Assembly (NCBI GenBank): GCA_937975725.1
Contig: CALJUL010000008.1
Span: 1-8,059 of the forward strand
DNA from: an uncultured Pseudoxanthomonas sp.
GTDB taxonomy: Bacteria > Pseudomonadota > Gammaproteobacteria > Xanthomonadales > Xanthomonadaceae
Length of the DNA stretch: 8,059 nt
Direction of reading: 5' to 3'
Both the position numbers and the translations under genes were made by a program. Of this stretch, positions 1-5,731 are shown one piece after another (the stretch's first letter is position 1; each line of letters begins with the position of its first letter). The notes under the pieces were generated by a model. The model searched no databases. It saw only the letters and a list, made by a program, of their open reading frames with translations, and was not told where the DNA came from.

Positions 1-320
1 ACCAGGACGTGTTCGTCAATGTGGTAGGCGGCATCCGCGTGCAGGAAACCGCGGCCGACCTGCCGGTGCTGCTGGCGGTGCTGTCCTCGCTGCGCGACCG
101 GCCGCTGGCCGAGAAGACCGTGGCCTTCGGCGAAGTGGGCCTGTCCGGTGAAATCCGCCCGGTGCCCAACGGTGAGGAACGCCTGCGCGAAGCGGCCACG
201 CACGGCTTCAAGCGCGCCATCGTGCCCAAGGGCAACGCGCCCAAGTCCGGCAGCTTCAAGGGACTGGAAGTGATCGCGGTGGAGCGGCTGGCGCAGGCGC
301 TGGAAGCCGCCGCCGAATGA
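1..320 (+). CDS. radA: DNA repair protein RadA, C-terminal part (5' end outside window)
   Basis: This is the last 105 or so codons of radA; the reading frame is open from base 3 and ends at TGA 318-320. RadA is a RecA-like ATPase that promotes branch migration and processing of recombination intermediates. Only the C-terminal Lon-protease-like domain is visible. Family hallmarks seen are VFVNVVGGIRVQETAADL near the start, the GEVGLSGEIRPV block, and the following R..EA..HGFKRAIVPK stretch, which match my recollection of E. coli RadA closely. The zinc finger, Walker motifs and KNRFG motif would lie upstream and cannot be checked. The domain resembles Lon but RadA is not known to act as a protease. 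The gene runs toward the minus-strand ypjD gene, and the gap between them is taken up by a repeat element that also offers a terminator-like hairpin. Confidence 0.95.
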   Translation, partial: QDVFVNVVGGIRVQETAADLPVLLAVLSSLRDRPLAEKTVAFGEVGLSGEIRPVPNGEERLREAATHGFKRAIVPKGNAPKSGSFKGLEVIAVERLAQALEAAAE

Positions 321-332
321 TGGCACCGCCCT

Positions 333-543
333 TGTTAGGAGAGGTTGATCATCAGCCTTCGGCTGTTGAAAGCCGGCCGCGACCGTGAATCCTAAGAAGC
401 CTTTCAGCCACTGATTGACACAGATGAGCGCGGATAGAGCGGATTAAAACCAAAGTTTTATCCGTGTTATCCGTGTGTATCCGCACTGATCCGTGTCTTC
501 CGTTTTTTTAGCTGTGCGGTCGCGACTTAAGTCGCTCCTACAG
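333..543. repeat. Nested inverted-repeat element, copy A (diverged)
   Basis: The convergent gap between radA and ypjD is filled by a palindromic element related to those at 2868-3032 and 7069-7231. The right terminal arm (516-542) carries GCGGTCGCGAC and GTCGCTCCTAC and contains the perfect 14-bp palindrome GCGACTTAAGTCGC (522-535). The left arm is remodelled: AGGAG at 337-341 and GCCGCGACCG at 377-386 are separated by about 35 bp that include a CAGCC-TTC-GGCTG hairpin (353-365). The inner arms at 417-450 and 455-497 pair around a CAAA loop. The right inner arm has four ATCCG units starting at 460, 469, 479 and 489, so the period is 9-10 bp. The element ends about 10 bp from the ypjD stop codon. 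Confidence 0.75.
417..509 (+). terminator. Possible rho-independent terminator for radA inside element A
   Basis: The inner inverted repeat (417-450 with 455-497, loop 451-454) is followed by TTCCG and then a run of seven T at 503-509. Read on the plus strand this is a long imperfect hairpin plus U-tract downstream of radA. The spacing between hairpin base and T-run is about 5 nt, a little loose, and the lower stem has mismatches, so termination strength is uncertain. Confidence 0.4.
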
Positions 544-553
544 TGGCGAGCGG

Positions 554-1345
554 TCAACCCCGCCTCAGCACCATCTCGTAGACGAACTTGCTGCCGAAGA
601 AGGCCAGCAGCAGCAGCGCCATCGCGGTGAGGGTCCAGTGCACCGCCTTGCCGCCGCGCCAGCCGTAGCGCCAGCGGCCCACCAGCAGGGCGCCGAAGGT
701 CAGCCACGACAGCACGCTGAGCACGGTCTTGTGGGTGAGTTGCTGCAGCAGGAAGTTCTCGACGAACAGCACCCCGGTCAGCAGCGTGGCCGTCAGCAGG
801 ATGAAGCCCACGGTGATGGTGCGGAACAGCAGGTCTTCCAGTTCGGTCAGCGGGGGCAGGGCGCGCAGCCAGACGTGGAATTCGCGGCGGCGCAGGGCGC
901 GTTCCTGCGCCCACAGCATGATCGCCAGCAGGGCCGCGATGGCCAGCGTGGCATAGGCCAGCAGCGCCAGCCAGGCATGCAGTTGCAGGCGCCAGTCCAG
1001 TCCGCTCGATGCCCGGTGGCCGTACAGGTGGTAGGCGGCCAGCAGCAGCGCCGCGAGCGGGAAGGCGATCACGCCCAGCGCGGCCATCCGCCCTTGCAGG
1101 GCCACCAGCAGGGTCATCGCCGACATGCCCAGAGCGACCAGGGACAGGGCGGCGAAGAAGTGCATGTCTGGCCCGCCGGGGGTATGCCAGGCCACCAGCA
1201 GGTGGTAGGTGCCGTGCAGGACCACTGCGCCCGCGGCCGGCCACACCCAGGGGCGGGACGGCGCGCCCGGGTCGCGGGCCACGGAGCGGACCAGCAGGCC
1301 GGCGGCCAGCAGGTAGAGGGCGACGGCAATGAGAATGACTGTCAT
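554..1345 (-). CDS. ypjD: YpjD-like inner membrane protein, cytochrome c assembly (CcsA/HemX) family
   Basis: A 263-residue, strongly hydrophobic protein with about eight predicted membrane segments (roughly residues 1-22, 35-53, 64-85, 89-106, 121-147, 172-196, 206-224 and 236-255). It looks like the CcsA/HemX-type integral membrane family, whose members handle or are linked to haem and cytochrome c assembly; YpjD itself has no settled function. Histidines in or near membrane segments (H44, H48, H106, H110, H123, H205, H236) are candidates for haem ligands; H123 and H205 sit in typical places (LHAWLALLAY and LTHKTVLSVLSW). The closing block FFGSKFVYEMVL is typical of YpjD. Being divergent from ffh is the arrangement known in E. 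coli and many Proteobacteria, which supports the assignment. The ATG at 1343-1345 has no clear Shine-Dalgarno sequence. A longer overlapping frame at 444-1361 is Pro/Arg/Ala-rich and is a shadow. Confidence 0.88.
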   Translation of the reverse strand: MTVILIAVALYLLAAGLLVRSVARDPGAPSRPWVWPAAGAVVLHGTYHLLVAWHTPGGPDMHFFAALSLVALGMSAMTLLVALQGRMAALGVIAFPLAALLLAAYHLYGHRASSGLDWRLQLHAWLALLAYATLAIAALLAIMLWAQERALRRREFHVWLRALPPLTELEDLLFRTITVGFILLTATLLTGVLFVENFLLQQLTHKTVLSVLSWLTFGALLVGRWRYGWRGGKAVHWTLTAMALLLLAFFGSKFVYEMVLRRG

Positions 1346-1396
1346 CGGCGAAGTGTCGCACAGCGCGGTGCCGGCGCGCAGGGGCCGGTGGCCGCA

Positions 1397-1405
1397 GGGG
1401 GGGGG
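1397..1405 (+). repeat. Run of nine G in the ypjD-ffh divergent region
   Basis: A G9 homopolymer lies about 30 bp upstream of the TATAAT box of ffh, just beyond where a -35 element would fall, and about 50 bp upstream of the ypjD start. Runs of this length can slip during replication and can also be miscounted in sequencing. Confidence 0.9.
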
Positions 1406-1417
1406 CGTCCGGGCGGC

Positions 1418-1435
1418 AGCCGCGGCGCCGCGGCT
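1418..1435. promoter_or_regulatory. Perfect 18-bp palindrome abutting the ffh -10 box (possible operator)
   Basis: AGCCGCGGCGCCGCGGCT reads the same on both strands and consists of two abutting GCCGCGGC palindromes plus flanking A/T. It occupies the spacer region directly upstream of the TATAAT box, so a bound protein would block RNA polymerase. It may instead be chance in a GC-rich region; no binding protein is known to me. Confidence 0.45.
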
Positions 1436-1440
1436 ATAAT
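1435..1440 (+). promoter_or_regulatory. -10 box of the probable ffh promoter
   Basis: A perfect sigma-70 TATAAT hexamer stands out in otherwise GC-only sequence, 30 bp before the ffh start codon. The bases 17 bp upstream (GGCGGC at 1412-1417) do not resemble a -35 box, so the promoter either relies on the strong -10 or needs help. The expected transcript would have a leader of only about 20-25 nt with no Shine-Dalgarno sequence. Confidence 0.65.
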
Positions 1441-1470
1441 CCCAGCCCGTTTTCCCGGCCCGGCTCCCCC

Positions 1471-2841
1471 ATGTTCGAATCCCTCACCCAGCGACTCTCC
1501 GGCACCATCGAGCGCCTGCGCGGCCGTGGCCGCCTGAGCGAGGAGAACATCCGCGAGGCCACCCGCGAGGTCCGCATCGCCCTGCTGGAGGCCGACGTGG
1601 CCCTGCCGGTGGTGCAGGCGCTGATCGAGCGCATCAAGGTGCGCGCGGTCGGCCAGGAAGTGCTGAAGTCGCTGACCCCCGGCCAGGCGCTGATCAAGGT
1701 CGTCCGCGACGAACTGACCGCGGTGATGGGCTCGCAGGCCAGCGACCTGAACCTCAACGTGCCGGCGCCGGCGGTGATCCTGATGGCTGGCCTGCAGGGC
1801 GCCGGCAAGACCACCACCGTCGGCAAGCTCGCCAAGCACCTGCGCGAGAAGCGCAAGAAGAAGGTGATGGTGGTCAGCGCCGACGTGTACCGCCCGGCCG
1901 CCATCGAGCAGTTGAAGACGCTGGCGCAGCAGGTGGACGTGCTGTTCTTCCCGTCCGACGCCGGGCAGAAGCCCGAGGACATCGTGCGCGCCGCCATCGA
2001 CGACGCGAAGAAGTCCTTCGTCGACGTGCTGCTGGTCGACACCGCCGGCCGCCTGGCCATCGACGAGGCCATGATGGCCGAGATCAAGGCGCTGCACGCG
2101 GCGGTTAAGCCGGTGGAGACGCTGTTCGTCGTCGATTCGATGACCGGCCAGGACGCAGCCAACATCGCCAAGGCCTTCGGTGAGGCGCTGCCGCTGACCG
2201 GCGTGGTGCTGACCAAGACCGACGGCGACGCCCGCGGCGGCGCGGCGCTGTCGGTGCGCTACATCACCGGCAAGCCGATCAAGTTCGTCGGCGTGGGCGA
2301 GAAGCCGGACGGGCTGGACGTGTTCCACCCCGAGCGTGTCGCCAACCGCATCCTCGACATGGGCGACGTGCTGTCGCTGGTGGAGCAGGTCGAGCAGAAC
2401 GTCGACCGCGAGAAGGCCGAGAAGCTGGCCGCCAAGGTCATCAAGGGCAAGAAGTTCGACCTCAACGACATGCGCGACCAGTTGGAGCAGATGCAGAACA
2501 TGGGCGGCATCGGCGGCCTGATGGACAAGCTGCCGGGCATGGGCCAGATCCCCGAGCACGTGAAGCAGCAGGTGCAGCAGGGCAAGGAAGTGCCGCGCAT
2601 GATCGCCATCATCAACTCGATGACCAAGAAGGAGCGCCGCAACCCGACGCTGCTCAATGGCTCGCGCCGCGCCCGCATCGCCCGCGGTTCCGGCGTCACC
2701 CCGGCCGACGTCAACAAGCTGATGAAGCAGTACCAGCAGATGGAAAAGATGATGGGCAAGCTGGCCGGCGGCGGCATGAAGGGCCTGATGCGCAGCATGA
2801 AGGGCATGATGGGTGCGCGCGGCGGCATGCCTTTCCGCTGA
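1471..2841 (+). CDS. ffh: Signal recognition particle protein Ffh (SRP54), GTPase
   Basis: A 456-residue Ffh, the usual bacterial length. It binds 4.5S RNA and hydrophobic signal sequences at the ribosome, then docks with FtsY to deliver inner-membrane proteins. An N-terminal helical domain (about 1-90) is followed by the G domain with P-loop GLQGAGKT (107-114), DVYRPAA (138-144), DTAGR (190-194), TKTD (248-251) and GVGEK (274-278). The M domain (about 300-456) holds the methionine-rich finger loop (about 341-358), the RNA-binding block with INSMTKKERRNP and RRARIARGSG (about 381-408), and a Met/Gly-rich tail. The ATG at 1471 gives the standard MFESLTQRLS start. There is no Shine-Dalgarno sequence; the bases just upstream are CGGCTCCCCC. 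The gene is divergent from ypjD and followed by repeat element B. Everything appears intact. Confidence 0.98.
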   Translation: MFESLTQRLSGTIERLRGRGRLSEENIREATREVRIALLEADVALPVVQALIERIKVRAVGQEVLKSLTPGQALIKVVRDELTAVMGSQASDLNLNVPAPAVILMAGLQGAGKTTTVGKLAKHLREKRKKKVMVVSADVYRPAAIEQLKTLAQQVDVLFFPSDAGQKPEDIVRAAIDDAKKSFVDVLLVDTAGRLAIDEAMMAEIKALHAAVKPVETLFVVDSMTGQDAANIAKAFGEALPLTGVVLTKTDGDARGGAALSVRYITGKPIKFVGVGEKPDGLDVFHPERVANRILDMGDVLSLVEQVEQNVDREKAEKLAAKVIKGKKFDLNDMRDQLEQMQNMGGIGGLMDKLPGMGQIPEHVKQQVQQGKEVPRMIAIINSMTKKERRNPTLLNGSRRARIARGSGVTPADVNKLMKQYQQMEKMMGKLAGGGMKGLMRSMKGMMGARGGMPFR

Positions 2842-2867
2842 GAACTCCCGTTTCCACTCCTCTCCTG

Positions 2868-3032
2868 TGTAGGAGCGACGTGAGTCGCGACCGCGAGAAC
2901 AAAAAGCCATTGGCCACGGATCGCGCGGATCAACGCGGATAGGTTTTGAACAGGCTTCATCCGCGTCGATCCGCGCAATCCGTGGCCTGCGTTTGCTCTA
3001 TCCATCCGGCCGCGACTGACGTCGCTCCAGCA
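2868..3032. repeat. Nested inverted-repeat element, copy B
   Basis: A 165-bp palindromic element. The left terminal arm (2868-2894) contains AGGAGCGACGTGAGTCGCGA, and the right arm (about 3006-3032) contains CGCGACTGACGTCGCTCC; they are complementary apart from a few bases. The inner arms at 2914-2940 and 2959-2985 are complementary at 25 of 27 positions and contain CACGGAT, CGCGGAT and CGCGGAT units, around an 18-base centre. An A-rich stretch (AACAAAAAGCC) precedes the left inner arm. It matches copy C along its whole length with scattered differences. It starts 27 bp after the ffh stop and ends 8 bp before the next start codon. The layout suggests a non-autonomous mobile repeat, but no transposase is in the window and no target duplication is evident. 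Confidence 0.85.
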
Positions 3033-3039
3033 AGCACCC

Positions 3040-3855
3040 ATGGGAAACGGCATGTCCCACGCTTTCCTCAACGGCCAGCCTGCCACCGCCGACGACCTGC
3101 GCGCACTGGCGCTGGCCAACTACGGCCACTTCACCTCGTTGCAGGTGCGCGACGGCTGCGCGCAGGGGTTGGAACTGCACCTGCAGCGGCTGCGGGCGGC
3201 CACCCGCGAGCTGTTCGGTACCGACCTGGAGCCCGGGCTTGTGCGGGCTCAGGCGGTCGCCGCGGTGGAGGCCGCCGGCATGCGCGATGCCTCGCTGCGC
3301 ATCACCGTGTTCTCGCGCCGCTTCGACTACCGCGACGCGGGCCGGACGGTGCCGGTGGACGTGCTGGCCACGCTGTCGCCCGCCGCTCCGGCCACCAGGC
3401 CGCCGCTGCGGGTGAAGTCCTTCCCCTTCGTCCGCCCGCTGCCGCAGGTGAAGCATGTGGGGACGTTCCCGTTGTTCCATTTCCGCCGGCTGGCCCTGGC
3501 CGAGGGCTTCGACGACGCGCTGTTCGTCGATCCGGCCGGGCACGTGGTGGAAGGTTCCATCTGGAACCTGGGGCTCTGGGATGGCGAGGCGGTGGTCTGG
3601 CCTCAAGGGCCGGCGCTGCGCGGCATCTGCGAGCAGCTATTGCAGGACGGGCTGGCCGCCGCCGGGGTGCCGCAGTCCGCCCGCCCGGTGGCCGCGGCCG
3701 ACCTGGGCGGCTTCCGTGCCGCCTTCGCCTGCAATGCCGGTGGCGTGCAGCCCGTCGCCGCCGTGGATGCGGTCGCCTGGGACGTCGATGCGGCGCTGAT
3801 GCAGCGGTTGGCCGCCGTGCTGGCCGCGCGGCCGTGGGAACCGCTGGCGGAGTGA
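3040..3855 (+). CDS. Class IV PLP-dependent aminotransferase / aminodeoxychorismate lyase-like protein
   Basis: A 271-residue fold-type IV PLP enzyme, the family of branched-chain aminotransferases, D-amino acid aminotransferases and aminodeoxychorismate lyase (PabC, last step of p-aminobenzoate synthesis for folate). K138 in QVKHVGTFPL is the likely PLP lysine, matching the LKHLNRL motif of E. coli PabC. E171 and N176 in VVEGSIWNLGLW match its VTE..ANLFW block, and PQGPALRGI (188-196) fits the phosphate-binding segment. Length is also close to PabC. The residues that set substrate choice cannot be judged by eye, so no symbol is given. An ATG at 3052, preceded by GGGAAA, may be the true start (MSHAFLNG, four residues shorter). 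The gene starts immediately after repeat element B, so its promoter must lie inside the element or it is read through from ffh. Confidence 0.82.
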   Translation: MGNGMSHAFLNGQPATADDLRALALANYGHFTSLQVRDGCAQGLELHLQRLRAATRELFGTDLEPGLVRAQAVAAVEAAGMRDASLRITVFSRRFDYRDAGRTVPVDVLATLSPAAPATRPPLRVKSFPFVRPLPQVKHVGTFPLFHFRRLALAEGFDDALFVDPAGHVVEGSIWNLGLWDGEAVVWPQGPALRGICEQLLQDGLAAAGVPQSARPVAAADLGGFRAAFACNAGGVQPVAAVDAVAWDVDAALMQRLAAVLAARPWEPLAE

Positions 3856-3858
3856 CCG

Positions 3859-3876
3859 GGCCGGGCTCTGCCGGCC
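3859..3876 (+). terminator. Short GC hairpin after the aminotransferase gene (weak terminator candidate)
   Basis: GGCCGG (3859-3864) and CCGGCC (3871-3876) form a 6-bp stem with loop GCTCTG, starting just after the stop codon. No T-run follows, so it may slow rather than end transcription, or only protect the mRNA end. Confidence 0.3.
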
Positions 3877-3893
3877 TTCGGGTGGCGGGTGGG

Positions 3894-3922
3894 TTTCCTT
3901 GCCTGATTCAATGGCTTAGAAT
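3894..3922 (+). promoter_or_regulatory. Probable promoter of the rpsP-rimM-trmD(-rplS) operon
   Basis: TAGAAT at 3917-3922 differs from TATAAT by one base and sits in the only AT-richer patch before rpsP. TTTCCT at 3894-3899, 17 bp upstream, is a weak -35. The start of transcription would fall near 3929, giving a leader of about 43 nt. Confidence 0.5.
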
Positions 3923-3934
3923 AACCGGCTTACC

Positions 3935-3949
3935 TCGCCATCCTGGCGA
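3935..3949 (+). promoter_or_regulatory. Small hairpin in the rpsP leader
   Basis: TCGCCA-TCC-TGGCGA is a perfect 6-bp stem with a 3-nt loop, 22 bases before the rpsP start codon. It may affect translation or stability of the S16 message; I know of no named leader motif that it matches. Confidence 0.3.
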
Positions 3950-3971
3950 CTGGGCAACACTGGAACACACC

Positions 3972-4229
3972 ATGGTCAAGATCCGTCTCACCCGCGGCGG
4001 CGCCAAGAAGCGTCCGTTCTACCACATCATCGTGACCGACTCGCGCAGCGCGCGCGACGGCCGCAACATCGAGCGCTTGGGTTACTACAACCCGGTCGCT
4101 TCCGGCAACGAGAAGCGCATCGAGCTCGACATCGCCCGCGTCGATCATTGGGTCGGCAACGGCGCGCAACTGACCGAGAAGGTCCGCAACCTGTACAAGG
4201 AAGCCTCCAAGTCCGCCCCGGCGGCCTGA
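3972..4229 (+). CDS. rpsP: Small ribosomal subunit protein S16
   Basis: An 85-residue S16, near the usual length of 80-90. It binds 16S rRNA in the 30S body and is needed for its assembly. The sequence opens with MVKIRLTRGGAKKRPFYHI and continues with VTDSRSARDGRNIERLGYYN, both classic S16 signatures; the C-terminal part ends in an Ala/Ser/Lys tail. The ATG at 3972 is fixed by the conserved N terminus, although the upstream bases GGAACACACC offer only a poor ribosome-binding site. It is the first gene of the conserved rpsP-rimM-trmD-rplS operon, 116 bp after the aminotransferase gene and behind its own promoter-like box. A long in-frame extension upstream of 3972 exists but is Arg/Gly/Ala-rich shadow sequence overlapping the aminotransferase gene. 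Confidence 0.98.
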   Translation: MVKIRLTRGGAKKRPFYHIIVTDSRSARDGRNIERLGYYNPVASGNEKRIELDIARVDHWVGNGAQLTEKVRNLYKEASKSAPAA

Positions 4230-4236
4230 GTCTTGC

Positions 4237-4257
4237 GGCCGCGCCCCGCGCGCGGCC
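4237..4257 (+). promoter_or_regulatory. GC-rich hairpin in the rpsP-rimM spacer
   Basis: GGCCGCGC (4237-4244) pairs with GCGCGGCC (4250-4257) around the loop CCCGC, an all-GC 8-bp stem ending 10 bases before the rimM start codon. It has no T-run and so is not a terminator. Its position suggests that it limits ribosome access to rimM. In E. coli, rimM and trmD are translated much less than the ribosomal protein genes of the same operon. Confidence 0.45.
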
Positions 4258-4267
4258 CCGCTTCGAC

Positions 4268-4795
4268 ATGAACACCGAGCGCCCGGCCGACCAGCAGAAA
4301 TCCATCCTGCTGGGACGTTTCCTGGGCGCTTTCGGCGTGCGCGGGCAGGTCAAGGTGGAATCCTGGACCGAGCCGCGCGAATCCATCTTCCGCTACCAGC
4401 CCTGGACGCTGCGCGACGCCGCAGGCGCCAGCCGCGAACTGGAAGGCGCCCGCGGCAAGGCCAGCGGCAAGCACCTGGTGGCCACGCTGCCCGGCGTCGA
4501 GGACCGCGATGCGGCCGAGGCGCTGCGCGGCATCGAGATCCTGGTGCCGCGTTCCGCGCTGCCGCCGCCCAGCGCCGGCGAGTTCTACTGGGTCGACCTG
4601 GAAGGGCTGCGCGTGGTCAACGTGGACGGCACGGATTTCGGCACGGTGTCGCACCTGTTCTCCACCGGTGCCAACGACGTACTGGTGGCGCGCGGCGACC
4701 GCGAGCGGTTGATCCCCTTCGTCGAACCGGATTTCGTCCGCAGCGTCGATTTCGATGCCGGACTGGTGACGGTGGACTGGGACCCGGAGTTCTAG
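4268..4795 (+). CDS. rimM: Ribosome maturation factor RimM
   Basis: A 175-residue RimM, the usual size. RimM binds S19 in the head of the 30S subunit and helps late maturation of the 16S rRNA 3' domain. The N-terminal beta-barrel domain shows LLGRFLGAFGVRGQVKVESW (about 14-33) and the PW..R block near 45. The C-terminal PRC-barrel begins at EFYWVDLEGLRVVN (105-118), where FYW stands for the family YYW motif, and continues with STGANDVLV and ERLIPFVEPDFVRSVD. The ATG at 4268 gives the family N terminus; the same frame is open upstream into rpsP, but that part is shadow sequence. The start has no Shine-Dalgarno sequence and follows a GC hairpin. The spacer from rpsP is 38 bp, as expected for co-transcription. 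Confidence 0.97.
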   Translation: MNTERPADQQKSILLGRFLGAFGVRGQVKVESWTEPRESIFRYQPWTLRDAAGASRELEGARGKASGKHLVATLPGVEDRDAAEALRGIEILVPRSALPPPSAGEFYWVDLEGLRVVNVDGTDFGTVSHLFSTGANDVLVARGDRERLIPFVEPDFVRSVDFDAGLVTVDWDPEF

Positions 4796-4801
4796 AAGTG
4801 T

Positions 4802-4935
4802 GGAGAGAGTAAGGGGTCAGGGGTGAGGGCGCTGCTGCCATCCGCCACACTCCTGCCTTACCCTTGGTTCCATGCCGGCAGGGCTGCCTTGCTCGCGAAC
4901 CGTCGCTGCTTCCCTCACTCCTCACTCTCTCACTC
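4802..4935 (+). promoter_or_regulatory. Purine-rich tract and facing CTCACTC repeats in the rimM-trmD spacer
   Basis: The 150-bp spacer starts with a purine-rich tract on the plus strand (4802-4829, GGAGAGAGTAAGGGG then TCAGGGGTGAGGG). It ends with three copies of CTCACTC (4914-4920, 4921-4927, 4929-4935) that stop 10 bases before the trmD ATG. The two tracts are largely complementary once a gap of about 8 bases is allowed in the left one. In the mRNA they could pair and bring a duplex against the trmD start. An inner hairpin GGCAG/CTGCC (4877-4888) lies between them. I see no coding sequence here. Confidence 0.5.
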
Positions 4936-4945
4936 GCCCCGCCCC

Positions 4946-5704
4946 ATGCGCATCGACGTCATGACCCTGTTCCCCGAGTTCATCGCCCAGGCGGCGGCCG
5001 TGGGCGTGGTCGGGCGCGCGCAGGAGCGTGGGCTGCTGTCGCTGCATGGCTGGAATCCGCGCGACTACGCGACCGGCGGCTATCGTCGAGTCGACGATCG
5101 CCCATTCGGCGGCGGTCCGGGCATGGTGATGATGGTCGAGCCGCTGCTGGCCTGCCTGGCGGCGGTGCGCGTGGCCGACCCGGCGCCGGGGCCGCTGATC
5201 TACATGAGCCCGCAGGGCGCGCCGCTGACCCAGAAGAAGGCGCGCGAACTGGCGGCGCTGCCGCGCATGATCCTGCTGTGCGGACGCTACGAGGGCGTGG
5301 ACGAACGCTTCCTCGACGCCCATGTGGACGAGGAACTGTCCATCGGCGACTACGTGCTGTCCGGCGGGGAGCTGGCCGCGGCCGTGGTCATCGACGCGGT
5401 CGGCAGGCTGCAGGAGGGCGCGCTGAACGACGCCGAATCGGCGATGCAGGACAGCTTCGAGGGCGACGGCCTGCTGGACTGCCCGCACTACACCCAGCCG
5501 GCCAGCCACCCGCTGGGCGAGGTGCCGGCGGTGCTGCGTTCGGGCGACCACGCCGCCATCGCCCGCTGGCGCCGGCAGCAGGCGCTGGGCCGGACCTGGC
5601 TGCGCCGGCCGGACCTGCTGGACGAGGCCGGCCTGTCCCGGGCGGACATGGCCCTGCTGGACGCCTTCCGGGCCGGTCTCCCGGGCGGGGACGGGGCAGG
5701 GTAG
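4946..5704 (+). CDS. trmD: tRNA (guanine-37-N1)-methyltransferase TrmD
   Basis: A 252-residue SPOUT-class enzyme that uses S-adenosylmethionine to make m1G37 in tRNAs reading CNN codons, preventing +1 frameshifts; it acts as a dimer. The start MRIDVMTLFPEF is canonical. Seen in order: RRVDDRPFGGGPGMVMM (47-63), YMSPQGAPLTQKKA (86-99), the knot segments CGRYEGVDERF (112-122) and SIGDYVLSGGELA (132-144), R154, and D169 in the flexible linker, equivalent to the catalytic Asp169 of E. coli. The C-terminal tRNA-binding domain with HYTQPASH and RRPDLL is complete. The ATG at 4946 is preceded by CGCCCCGCCCC, so there is no Shine-Dalgarno sequence. A longer in-frame start near 4823 would add 41 unconserved residues and is rejected. 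The 150-bp gap from rimM is large for this operon. Confidence 0.97.
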   Translation: MRIDVMTLFPEFIAQAAAVGVVGRAQERGLLSLHGWNPRDYATGGYRRVDDRPFGGGPGMVMMVEPLLACLAAVRVADPAPGPLIYMSPQGAPLTQKKARELAALPRMILLCGRYEGVDERFLDAHVDEELSIGDYVLSGGELAAAVVIDAVGRLQEGALNDAESAMQDSFEGDGLLDCPHYTQPASHPLGEVPAVLRSGDHAAIARWRRQQALGRTWLRRPDLLDEAGLSRADMALLDAFRAGLPGGDGAG

Positions 5705-5725
5705 CCACGTCGCCGGGAAATCCGG

Positions 5726-5731
5726 TAGAAT
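5726..5731 (+). promoter_or_regulatory. -10 box of a possible internal promoter for rplS
   Basis: TAGAAT in the context CCGGTAGAATGCGCG is the same hexamer as in front of rpsP. No convincing -35 is seen 17 bp upstream. Use of it would give rplS a leader of about 115 nt, including a small imperfect inverted repeat (GTTGTC-GAAC-GACACAAC, 5810-5827). A separate promoter would let L19 be made apart from the low-abundance RimM and TrmD. Confidence 0.45.

Noticed and set aside
417..497. Periodic ATCCG/GGAT units as a CRISPR array
   Set aside because: Units are only 9-10 bp apart with no spacers of useful length, and they are arranged as inverted arms rather than direct repeats with unique spacers.
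321..553. tRNA or small RNA gene in the radA-ypjD gap
   Set aside because: No cloverleaf, no T-loop GTTCRA motif; the folding potential is explained by the inverted-repeat element.
554..1345. ypjD as a dedicated cytochrome c haem lyase subunit (CcmF/CcsB type)
   Set aside because: No WWD haem-handling motif is visible and there are no other ccm or ccs genes nearby; the divergent ffh neighbour fits YpjD.
444..1361. 305-codon minus-strand frame overlapping ypjD
   Set aside because: It runs into repeat element A and is Pro/Arg/Ala-rich; the ypjD frame explains the region.
638..1537. 299-codon plus-strand open frame opposite ypjD
   Set aside because: Gln/Gly/Arg-rich composition with no domain pattern; the minus-strand frame encodes a coherent multi-span membrane protein.
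1342..2910. 522-codon minus-strand open frame opposite ffh
   Set aside because: It is a His/Leu/Asp-rich shadow of ffh caused by high GC content; ffh on the other strand has every family motif.
2946..3971. Long N-terminal extension of rpsP in the same frame
   Set aside because: S16 has a fixed short N terminus beginning MVKIRLTRGG; the extension overlaps the aminotransferase gene and is compositionally a shadow.
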